From assembly GCA_964520615.1 (NCBI GenBank), contig CAZFNL010000107.1, forward strand, positions 1 to 25,496: a stretch of DNA of 25,496 nucleotides. The letters are read 5' to 3'. The position numbers were made by a program, and so were the translations under genes. Source of the stretch: JAMCUI01 sp964520615 (lineage in GTDB: Bacteria > Patescibacteriota > Microgenomatia > 2-02-FULL-39-11). The notes beneath the pieces are model-generated. The model was not told the DNA's origin and ran no database searches. It saw only the letters and a list, made by a program, of their open reading frames with translations. Below are positions 1 to 6,270 of this stretch, one piece after another; position 1 is the first letter of the stretch, and each line of letters begins with the position of its first letter.

Positions 1-59
1 TCTCCCATGACCGTAAACTGGGAGAACTTTTTGTGTAGGTCTATACCTATGTAATTCAT
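1..59 (-). CDS. IS110-family transposase, N-terminal fragment cut by window edge
   Basis: Reading leftwards from an ATG at 59-57, the frame gives MNYIGIDLHKKFSQFTVMG before the window ends. The pattern M-x-Y-x-G-I-D-x-H-K-K is the typical start of IS110-family transposases, whose DEDD RuvC-like domain opens with this catalytic Asp. A clear Shine-Dalgarno (AAAAGGAGG) lies 5 nt upstream of the ATG. Known of the family: IS110 enzymes recombine DNA guided by a bridge (seek) RNA made from the non-coding end of the element, upstream of the gene in the IS110 group. Only 19 codons are visible, so completeness and element ends cannot be judged. The family call is fairly safe and the subgroup unknown. 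Confidence 0.8.
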   Translation of the reverse strand, partial: MNYIGIDLHKKFSQFTVMG

Positions 60-76
60 GGTATCCTCCTTTTCTT

Positions 77-109
77 TGGGATAACTTTAATAACTCCTGC
101 ATTATCCCA
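77..109 (-). other. Stem-loop upstream of the IS110 transposase
   Basis: An 8-bp perfect stem (77-84 with 102-109, TGGGATAA/TTATCCCA) closes a 17-nt loop just upstream of the transposase ribosome binding site. In the IS110 group this is where the bridge RNA is encoded, and bridge RNAs are built of stem-loops with large loops. The structure is seen; the bridge-RNA role is inference. A second 8-nt inverted match, 117-124 with 32-39, runs from this leader into the start of the gene. Confidence 0.35.
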
Positions 110-165
110 GAAAAGGCCTACACATTTTTCATAGCATCATATATTTTCCTTAAGATCTTCTGCCC

Positions 166-207
166 GTACCCGGCGGACGGGTGTTTAATCTCCCGCCCGC
201 CGGGTAC
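166..207. repeat. GC-rich inverted repeat (hairpin)
   Basis: The arms GTACCCGGCGG at 166-176 and CCGCCGGGTAC at 197-207 are perfect complements, continued inward by CGGG/CCCG (178-181 with 192-195) around one mismatch and a 10-nt loop. It lies 22 bp beyond the stop of the camelysin-like gene. There is no T-run on either side, so it is not a standard intrinsic terminator. It could be a REP-like dispersed repeat, a mRNA 3'-end stabiliser, or an IS border structure. Confidence 0.5.
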
Positions 208-228
208 GATATCCATTTCTAAGACTCT

Positions 229-933
229 TTAATAAGGTACGCTACAACTGCCGTCAGAATTTGTTCCGGTTGGTCCATACGCGCTATGTACTTTCCAAAC
301 ATTTTCATTATAGGAATAGTACAGACTGTCTGGTCTTGTTCCACATACGTTGTATGACCAATCGTTTGCCACATATTGCGGATCGCTAGCTGCCGGTGTA
401 GTCACAGCTCCTGCCGGGTCATTCCACTGGTATCCTGTTACCACTACATTTACTGAGTAAGATCCGCTTGCAGTGGCACTCTCGTCCAAAATCAAACGGA
501 AAGCCACATTTGCCGTATTTCCCGGACTAAGCGTATCAAGAGTCACTTTACCTGACTTATACCCCGGAGCATTTGTGATCCAGTCGCTGTACCACAACTT
601 GCCGTTTGTCCATATTTGCATCCATAGCTTCGGTGCCAGTCCGTTTGGATCGCTGGCTCCGGAAAGTGATATAGAAGGATTTACGCTTATTGTGCCATTG
701 TTTGTAATTTGCCCTGCTGACTCTGCAAATGTGCCGGGATACATGTTGTTTGCTACCAAAGCAGCTCCGGCATCAGGTCCCGACTTACCATTTAGAGTCA
801 ATGATACGTTACCGGTCTGCACGTTATTTCCGTTGGCATTAATCTGGGTAGTGTAATAAGCTGCGGTTACCGCTGCTCCTGCTACAAAAATTACCGCGCC
901 TATTGTCAAAAGACTTCTTGCGATGTTGTTCAT
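229..933 (-). CDS. Camelysin/TasA-like secreted protein
   Basis: 234 residues. The N-terminus has a short positive start, one hydrophobic segment (about residues 7-24) and a following A-A-Y-Y-T-T region, as in SipW-dependent TasA/CalY (camelysin) proteins. A beta-rich domain follows with N-V-Q-T-G-N-V-S-L-T-L-N, the motif type seen just after the signal peptide in that family. Known members form extracellular fibres or coat layers; here a cell-surface role is inferred. A GTG at 942 opens the same frame, but the ATG at 933 is preferred because AGGGGGTGAG sits 5-7 nt before it, while the GTG lies inside that Shine-Dalgarno. It is a single-gene unit, downstream of the arginine-operon terminator and with its own hairpin-containing leader. 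The C-terminus is rich in Tyr, Asn and Ser and holds two Cys. Confidence 0.7.
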   Translation of the reverse strand: MNNIARSLLTIGAVIFVAGAAVTAAYYTTQINANGNNVQTGNVSLTLNGKSGPDAGAALVANNMYPGTFAESAGQITNNGTISVNPSISLSGASDPNGLAPKLWMQIWTNGKLWYSDWITNAPGYKSGKVTLDTLSPGNTANVAFRLILDESATASGSYSVNVVVTGYQWNDPAGAVTTPAASDPQYVANDWSYNVCGTRPDSLYYSYNENVWKVHSAYGPTGTNSDGSCSVPY

Positions 934-953
934 CTGTCTCACCCCCTTTCGGT

Positions 954-1010
954 AAAAAAAATAACCAGCTATACCTTCTTCCTAAAAAGAAAAGGAATAA
1001 ACTGGTTTTT
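954..1010 (-). promoter_or_regulatory. Terminator-like hairpin in the leader of the camelysin-like gene
   Basis: On the minus strand AACCAG (1007-1002) pairs with CTGGTT (968-963). A weaker inner stem (CCTT/AAGG and TTCC/GGAA) is followed by a U-tract read from the A-run at 954-961. The U-tract ends about 10 nt before the Shine-Dalgarno of the gene at 933. A terminator so close upstream of a start codon is the layout of transcription attenuation. The + strand also shows a short T-run after the hairpin (1006-1010). No known riboswitch consensus was recognised. Confidence 0.45.
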
Positions 1011-1067
1011 CTTATAATCCGTTATCTTGTGCCGGATCATATATCAGAGAGTTGGAGGCAATTTTTC

Positions 1068-1122
1068 TTCCGTTGATTTTTATTTGGAGTTGTATATCTG
1101 TTTCAGTTTTTATTCAACGGAA
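1068..1122 (-). other. 9-bp inverted repeat in the same leader
   Basis: TTCCGTTGA at 1068-1076 and TCAACGGAA at 1114-1122 are perfect complements with 37 nt between them. The element lies between the argS terminator and the attenuator-like hairpin, so it would be in the 5' leader of the camelysin-like gene if transcription starts in the 1120-1145 area. It could be the first stem of a structured leader or an operator. No protein-binding family can be assigned. Confidence 0.35.
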
Positions 1123-1145
1123 AAAGCTGGTGAGGCAAGAGGCAG

Positions 1146-1172
1146 AAAAAAAACCAACCCGTGGCAGGTTGG
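1146..1172 (-). terminator. Intrinsic terminator of the arginine operon
   Basis: On the minus strand CCAACC (1172-1167) pairs with GGTTGG (1159-1154) across a 7-nt loop and is followed directly by eight Us (A-run 1146-1153). It lies about 80 bp after the argS stop codon and would end the nine-gene operon. Confidence 0.85.
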
Positions 1173-1252
1173 CAGAATATCTAAAGTAATAGTGCTATAT
1201 ATTACGATATACTATCACGACTTGTCAGTAACCTATCTCACAAATTGAAAAA

Positions 1253-3355
1253 CTACATCCTCTCCACTGTTTCTATTCCCAGAAGATAGAGGCCTTTTTT
1301 GAGGACCGCTGCGGTGGCTTCTGTCAGAAACAAACGGAAATTAGTTGTTAGTTCAGAAGTTTTTGAAATTTTTAATTCTGATTTTGGATTTTGGATTTTG
1401 GATTTTGGATTTTGATTTAGTATCGTATGTTTGTTGTAGAAAAAATTGTATTTTTGCGCCAAGTCAAAAAGATAGCTGCACAGGAAGTTTGGCGAAAATG
1501 TCCTGGCGGCCTCCGTGACAATTTCCGGCAGACGGTATAGGGTACGCAAGAGCGATAGTTCTTCTTGATTTAACCATTTTTCCATTCCCTTCAGCATAGA
1601 AAAAGCCTTTGATTCCGCTTCGCTCCGGCTTGCAACCTCAGAGTTATTTTTATCGCTTTCCGCTTTCCGCTTTCCGCTTTCCGCTTTTCTTAAAACGCTC
1701 CTGCACCTGGCATATGTATACATGAGATAGGGCCCGCTCTCTCCTTCAAAAGATACAGATTTCTCCATATCAAAAGCGATGTCAGAGGGCAGACTGACGC
1801 GCAAAAGTGAATACTTCACCGCGGCGACCGCCGCTTTCTCAGCTATATCCTCCTGTTCGCTTTTGCTATATTTTGAGTCAGTTTGAGTAAGTATTTTGAG
1901 TATCTTTTCTTTCACCTCAGACAGCATCCACTCCCCGGTCAAAATCTTACCTGTCCGGCTGCTCATTTTGCCCTCCGGGAGCCTAACCATGCCATGTCCC
2001 AGGTGCATAGTTATTTTCCCCAATTTTGGGTTTATTTTGTTCAATGCGGAAATAAGGACTTGGAAATATTCGTTTATTTCTTTACCGGTAACTATCAGTG
2101 AAAAATCATAATTGAAATCCTCATATTTTGCCGGGGCCAATCCCAATTCCTTAGCTTCGTATGTCGGCAATCCCAAAGAGTTAATAAACACACGTGTGTG
2201 GAATCCGTATTTTTCCCCGCGGTAAACCACAGCCCCTTCATGTCTCTCAAAAATTCCTTTCTTAAGATTTCCTTTCACCAGTTCCATACCATACTCACCC
2301 ACAATGCTTTCAGGATAATAATAATCAAACTTTGTCCCTAATTTTTTATATATAGTCTCAAAATAATCCATGCTCCACTCCCTGCCTTTTTTAAACAACT
2401 CCTCGACCCGTGAAAAAAGATTCTGATCCATTTTCACGAACTGCTTATAATCTACTTGAGGAGTCCAACCAAACTTATCCTTCATATATTCCTGGGCGGT
2501 AATATATACCATATAATTTATGTCTTTCATTTCCTTTTTGGCCGACTCATTTTCTTCATATGCCGTTGCTCCCAAAGCATATGCTTTTCCTAAAAATGCT
2601 ATACGTTCTGACAGAGGCTGCTTTTCCAAATCAGTCAAAGTGATATTTTCACGGGTCATCTTTTGCATCATACCCCATAGAGATTTGGCGACATGCATGC
2701 CGACATCTCCGAAGTAATTTGCCCGTCTTACTGTGGCGCCACATTCCTCAAAAAGCCGCGATAGTGATTCACCGACGGAATTACTATATACATGTCCTAT
2801 ATGTAGCTCCTTAAAGGGATTTGGGTCGGTAAACTCAACTATAATTTGCCTTTTTGAAAGGCCTAAACCTATTTTTGCTCTTTTATTTTTGGTTGCCATA
2901 GAGCCATTTTCATTCTCTAGCAGTCTCTTAATTAGAGTGATAATATACCCTTTTTGGAGATGAAGGTTGATAAACCCCGGTTGTACCACATCTACGTACT
3001 CTAGGATATCATTACCATCATTTTGTACTGTATTTTCCGAAAGACTATCGGGTACAATTGATGTTGTTCGATGCTTTTTGATATATATTTTTAGTTGCTT
3101 TTGGACTGCGCCGGCTATTTCCATGGGTTTCTTTCTTAGAACGCCGGAAAGTATAAAAGCAATGTTTGTAGAATAATCCCCATAGTTTTCATTCGCGGGA
3201 TGTTCAAGTTTTACATTCTGAAACTCAAATAATAATTCGGGAAAAGTTTTTTTTACCGCATGAAAAACCGCCTGCCGCAGTAAATAAGCAGCAACTCCAC
3301 CGTCCTCAGTCATAATAGTCAATGTCTTGGCCGATTCCTTCTTTGGATTATCCAT
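1253..3355 (-). CDS. argS: Arginyl-tRNA synthetase (class I, with repeat-derived insertions)
   Basis: Charges tRNA-Arg. Visible features: an N-terminal Arg-tRNA synthetase domain (N-Y-G-D-Y-S-T-N-I-A-F), the HIGH motif in F-T-D-P-N-P-F-K-E-L-H-I-G-H, a K-M-S-S signature in E-G-K-M-S-S-R-T-G, and a C-terminal DALR-type anticodon-binding domain ending L-G-I-E-T-V-E-R-M. At about 700 residues it is roughly 100 longer than usual. Much of the excess is two stretches translated from heptanucleotide tandem repeats (1654-1688 and 1381-1413), plus a Ser/Asn-rich insert in the N-terminal domain. ATG 3355 is chosen; a GTG at 3385 opens the same frame and neither has a strong Shine-Dalgarno. It is the last gene of the operon. 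Together with the Arg T-box leader, this suggests shared control of arginine synthesis and charging. Confidence 0.95.
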   Translation of the reverse strand: MDNPKKESAKTLTIMTEDGGVAAYLLRQAVFHAVKKTFPELLFEFQNVKLEHPANENYGDYSTNIAFILSGVLRKKPMEIAGAVQKQLKIYIKKHRTTSIVPDSLSENTVQNDGNDILEYVDVVQPGFINLHLQKGYIITLIKRLLENENGSMATKNKRAKIGLGLSKRQIIVEFTDPNPFKELHIGHVYSNSVGESLSRLFEECGATVRRANYFGDVGMHVAKSLWGMMQKMTRENITLTDLEKQPLSERIAFLGKAYALGATAYEENESAKKEMKDINYMVYITAQEYMKDKFGWTPQVDYKQFVKMDQNLFSRVEELFKKGREWSMDYFETIYKKLGTKFDYYYPESIVGEYGMELVKGNLKKGIFERHEGAVVYRGEKYGFHTRVFINSLGLPTYEAKELGLAPAKYEDFNYDFSLIVTGKEINEYFQVLISALNKINPKLGKITMHLGHGMVRLPEGKMSSRTGKILTGEWMLSEVKEKILKILTQTDSKYSKSEQEDIAEKAAVAAVKYSLLRVSLPSDIAFDMEKSVSFEGESGPYLMYTYARCRSVLRKAESGKRKAESDKNNSEVASRSEAESKAFSMLKGMEKWLNQEELSLLRTLYRLPEIVTEAARTFSPNFLCSYLFDLAQKYNFFYNKHTILNQNPKSKIQNPKSELKISKTSELTTNFRLFLTEATAAVLKKGLYLLGIETVERM
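1381..1413. repeat. Heptanucleotide tandem repeat (ATTTTGG)n inside argS
   Basis: Four exact copies of a 7-bp unit plus a fifth with one change, inside the argS coding region near its 3' end. Translated on the minus strand it gives a periodic Asn-Pro-Lys-Ser peptide. Because 7 is not a multiple of 3, gain or loss of one unit would shift the frame ahead of the anticodon-binding C-terminus. Confidence 0.85.
1654..1688. repeat. Heptanucleotide tandem repeat (CGCTTTC)n inside argS
   Basis: Four exact 7-bp units and one with a single change. Translated, it gives Arg-Lys-Ala-Glu-Ser repeats between the catalytic core and the anticodon-binding domain. Related units recur at the argF'-argH junction (6206-6270). 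Confidence 0.85.
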
Positions 3356-3415
3356 AATAACTAATCTCTTATAATTTTCTTTCACCTATTTCTTTTGAGC
3401 GTCCAAAGAAATAGG

Positions 3416-4636
3416 TTATAAATTCTCTATAATCTTCCTATAAATCTTAGCACATTCTGACACATTTGAAAGCTCTGTAAACTCGTTTTCCTTGTGGATG
3501 CAATCTTTGTCACCTGGGCCAAAAACAACCGTTTCTATACCCTTTGCAGTGAACTGTGAGAGATCTGTAGTTCCCATGCTGGACGTCATTTTTATTCCCG
3601 GCAAAATTCTTTGGAAAGATTTTACAACTTCAGCTTGAGGAGATGTGAATCCGGGTGATCTATCTCTTATTTTAAGACTTATTCCTTCTGTTTGACCAAT
3701 TAAATCTTTAAGCAACTGTTTAATTTTCCCGTGAAGCGCGGGCGTAGTCCTTATATCCGCACAAAGACTACACTCTCCCGGTACTACATTGGCAATATTT
3801 GTTGAGGAAAAAATACTGGTAATATTCAGACTCGACTCACCAAGAAATTTATCCCTATATTTTCTCTTCCATGATTCAGCTGCATATTCAAGTTTGCAGG
3901 CGATTCTCATTATTTTATTTATTGACAGATCCCCGCTCTTATAATTTTTGCCGCCGTGACCGGATAAACCCTTTGCCGTAACTGTCAGAAAAATGTTTCC
4001 GCGGTGACCTATCTCCAATTCTTTGCAGTCGGTTGGTTCTCCGATAATGGCTGGTATCTTTTTATACTTTTTGAAATATTTAGTATCACAAAACCAATCT
4101 AAGAACTTCTCGGTTCCGCTCCCGTCAGTTTCCTCCCCGCAAACAAAAGTAAACCAGAGATCAATAGGCGGAATTAAAAAGTTCTGCGAAGCAGGAGAAA
4201 ATTTTCGAAGATCGCATGGTGAGCGAGTGACTTGGACTGTATCAACAGAAAACGTTTTATCATGAGCGAGTTGCGGATCAAGAAAATTTTTTCTGCGAGC
4301 AGAAAATAGATTTGCAATTATTAGAATTGCCGCAACCGCCCCTTTATCATCGCTAGCCCCCAACCCATACAGCCTGTCCCCAACGATTTTACCCGCCCTT
4401 TTCCCGTACGGCGGATATTTCCACTTTTTGGGGTTTGACGCGGGCACTGTGTCCATATGTGCATTGAAAATTAACGCGCGACTTCCGTCTCTACCCGGAA
4501 TATAAGAAATTACATTGCCATTTTGTCTCCGCGCCCCCACCCCCCAGCCCTGAAGCGTATCCAGTATAAATTTGGCAATTTCAGCTTCATTTCCTGAAAT
4601 ACTTTGAATTTGAACCAATTTTTGCAGAAGTTTCAT
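3416..4636 (-). CDS. M20-family deacylase, probable N-acyl-citrulline (or acyl-ornithine) deacetylase
   Basis: 406 residues of the ArgE/DapE/ACY1/CPG2 family of zinc amidohydrolases. Metal-site residues can be followed: H60 in A-H-M-D-T-V, D96 in G-A-S-D-D-K-G, the E-E pair in C-G-E-E-T-D-G, E200 in G-E-P-T, and a C-terminal H in C-I-H-K-E-N-E. Because the operon transcarbamylase is of the acyl-ornithine type, the likely substrate is N-acetyl- or N-succinyl-citrulline, as for ArgE' of Xanthomonas and Bacteroides; plain acetylornithine deacetylation is the alternative. ATG 4636 is preferred to an upstream TTG at 4651 because M-K-L-L-Q-K-L matches the family start. Residues about 112-157 are foreign to the family and come from a palindromic element (4182-4304), inserted between the metal Asp and the Glu-Glu pair. 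Confidence 0.85.
   Translation of the reverse strand: MKLLQKLVQIQSISGNEAEIAKFILDTLQGWGVGARRQNGNVISYIPGRDGSRALIFNAHMDTVPASNPKKWKYPPYGKRAGKIVGDRLYGLGASDDKGAVAAILIIANLFSARRKNFLDPQLAHDKTFSVDTVQVTRSPCDLRKFSPASQNFLIPPIDLWFTFVCGEETDGSGTEKFLDWFCDTKYFKKYKKIPAIIGEPTDCKELEIGHRGNIFLTVTAKGLSGHGGKNYKSGDLSINKIMRIACKLEYAAESWKRKYRDKFLGESSLNITSIFSSTNIANVVPGECSLCADIRTTPALHGKIKQLLKDLIGQTEGISLKIRDRSPGFTSPQAEVVKSFQRILPGIKMTSSMGTTDLSQFTAKGIETVVFGPGDKDCIHKENEFTELSNVSECAKIYRKIIENL
4182..4304. repeat. Palindromic element inserted in frame in the M20 gene (copy 1)
   Basis: The ends form imperfect inverted repeats: TTCTGCGAAGCAG with AGAAAATTTTCGAAGATC at the left, and GATCAAGAAAATTTTTTCTG followed by CGAGCAGAA at the right. 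The core around 4221-4270 (GAGCGAGTGACTTGGACTGT, then AGAAAAC and ATCATGAGCGAG) matches the core of copy 2 in the transcarbamylase gene. The element is read through in frame and adds about 40 residues. Confidence 0.7.
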
Positions 4637-4655
4637 ATTCACAAAGAACAAAGAA

Positions 4656-4687
4656 CCCTTCGCCCCGATGTTAAGAGGGGCTCAGGG
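4656..4687. repeat. Intergenic palindrome between argH and the M20 gene
   Basis: CCCT-TC-GCCCC (4656-4666) pairs with GGGGC-TC-AGGG (4677-4687) around a 10-nt loop. It resembles dispersed GC-rich hairpin repeats. The flanks hold short heptad-like repeats: ACAAAGA at 4641-4654 and ACTAACTAC at 4710-4733. It lies in the 90-bp gap between argH and the deacylase and could affect mRNA stability there. Confidence 0.5.
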
Positions 4688-4726
4688 CAAGCCCACCACT
4701 CACAACAATCAACTAACTACCAATCA

Positions 4727-6199
4727 CTAACTACGAACCAATTTATTCACCAGCCTCTCTGTCCTTTCCTTTGCCCCATTTATAATTTTCCATTTCGACT
4801 TGAGCCAATCAGTATCTTCCTTTATTTGTTTTAGCCTATTATTTATCATCTTTTCCATGACGGCTTTTGCCGCTCCCCCTGTATGCTTCCTTTTCTGAAT
4901 TGCTGCCTGCGGATCCAAAGCTGATTTCAGTTCCGACTTCCCTATATTAATTTTAAGACTAAATAATTCAGCTTCCGAAGCGATCTCTGCAGGTGTAACT
5001 GTTTCAAAGGATAGATCCGATTCCTTCTTTTTTTTCACAATATTTCCCACTATTTTATAGATTATCCTGTATGGTACTTTACATTTCCAGGCAATAAAAT
5101 CGGAAAGTTCCGGAGCCATGGAGTAGTTTTCTTTTACTGCCTGCAACATCTTTCTTTTATTGCATTTAATTCCCTTTAGAGTAAAATTTAACGATTCAAC
5201 CGCCTGAAATGATTTATCCAAAGCTGTCTTCATATACTCTTTTATTTCTCTCGTATCGCGGTTATAGCCGGTCGGCAATCCGGAAAGAAGATTAGCCACG
5301 ATTGACTCCATTCCCGTGATCTGCGGCGCCAGACTGCGAATCAACTCTAGTATGTCTGGGTTCTTCTTTTGCGGCATGATAGACGATCCGGTTGCCGGAC
5401 TCATCTGCAAAGCTGTAGCCTCACCCAACTCAATAAACCCAAATTCAAATGTGTTAAAAAGCAATAAGTCAGCTGCTATTTTGCTCAGCACAACAGCAGT
5501 CTCAGCCAACACTCCCAAGTATGCTTTCTGGGCAAAACCACGGGAAGAAATAGCCTCCTGTGGTATCTCCCAGACTCCGGAAAAACCCAAAAGACCGGCA
5601 GTATATTCCCTTTCAATCGGCCACGACGTGCCGTACGACTCCACCGCTCCTAACGGGCAGAAATTAAATCTATTCCACTCAAACTTTAATCTCACTTCAA
5701 TTTTTTCCAGCATGTCACAATAGGATAAACACCACTGCCCAAACGTACTCGGTTTTGCCGGCTGCATATGTGTATATCCTGTCATTACAGTATCGATGTG
5801 AGTAAAACTTAGCTTAAGTAATGTTTTTCTCAACTCCAATATTGCAGAAAAAAAGCCTAACATTTTTTCCCGCAAATACAAAAGTTCACACGTCATCACT
5901 TGATCATTCCTGCTCCTTGCCGTATGCATGGTATAACCGGAATTCCCGCAATGTTTGATTATATCTTTTTCTATCGAAAGATGTAGCCCTTTTTTCGGAT
6001 CTATCGTGAAATTTTGTTTCACAACTTTCTGTGACAACGAATTTAGAGCTCTCAAAATCTGTTTTGTAGCTTTCTGATCGACTATAGTGGATTTGAAGAG
6101 CATCAGAACATGAACCTTTGTCGCCCATAGGTCATAAGATGCCAGCAAAAGATCCAGCTCCAGCTGTCTTCCAGATATGACAAAACAATCAGTATTCAT
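4727..6199 (-). CDS. argH: Argininosuccinate lyase
   Basis: 490 residues, fumarase/aspartase superfamily; splits argininosuccinate to arginine and fumarate. The signature G-S-S-I-M-P-Q-K-K-N-P-D-I-L-E is intact. The N-terminal H-T-A-R-S-R-N-D-Q region and T-G-Y-T-H-M-Q-P-A-K substrate loops are also present. The ATG at 6199 has no evident Shine-Dalgarno. The upstream gap to the transcarbamylase (50 bp) consists of heptad-like repeats. The C-terminal tail (K-S-K-W-K-I-I-N-G-A-K-E-R-T-E-R) is slightly longer than in typical enzymes of about 460 residues. Confidence 0.95.
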   Translation of the reverse strand: MNTDCFVISGRQLELDLLLASYDLWATKVHVLMLFKSTIVDQKATKQILRALNSLSQKVVKQNFTIDPKKGLHLSIEKDIIKHCGNSGYTMHTARSRNDQVMTCELLYLREKMLGFFSAILELRKTLLKLSFTHIDTVMTGYTHMQPAKPSTFGQWCLSYCDMLEKIEVRLKFEWNRFNFCPLGAVESYGTSWPIEREYTAGLLGFSGVWEIPQEAISSRGFAQKAYLGVLAETAVVLSKIAADLLLFNTFEFGFIELGEATALQMSPATGSSIMPQKKNPDILELIRSLAPQITGMESIVANLLSGLPTGYNRDTREIKEYMKTALDKSFQAVESLNFTLKGIKCNKRKMLQAVKENYSMAPELSDFIAWKCKVPYRIIYKIVGNIVKKKKESDLSFETVTPAEIASEAELFSLKINIGKSELKSALDPQAAIQKRKHTGGAAKAVMEKMINNRLKQIKEDTDWLKSKWKIINGAKERTERLVNKLVRS

Positions 6200-6205
6200 A
6201 TTTTT

Positions 6206-6270
6206 AGCGTGAAGCGTAAAGCGGTAAGCGTTAAGTTTATCTTTACCCTTTACGCTTGACGCTTTCCGCT
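6206..6270. repeat. Heptad-type repeat and inverted repeat at the argF'-argH junction
   Basis: Units of the type AGCGTGA/AGCGTAA/AGCGGTA on the left (from 6206) are mirrored by TTTACGCTTGACGCTTTCCG on the right (to 6270), so the stretch is both a degenerate 7-bp repeat and a long imperfect hairpin. It spans the intergenic gap and supplies the last codons (G-K-R-Q-A) and the stop of the transcarbamylase. The unit is related to the argS repeat at 1654-1688. Confidence 0.6.

Noticed and set aside
1027..1248. 73-codon open frame on the + strand
   Set aside because: It covers the argS terminator and the leader hairpins of the camelysin-like gene, has no ribosome binding site, and its composition follows the repeats.
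1654..1688. CRISPR-like direct repeats
   Set aside because: Units are 7 bp, contiguous and without spacers, and lie in the argS coding frame.
5904..6128. 74-codon minus-strand frame within argH
   Set aside because: It is an out-of-frame shadow of the clearly conserved argH gene.
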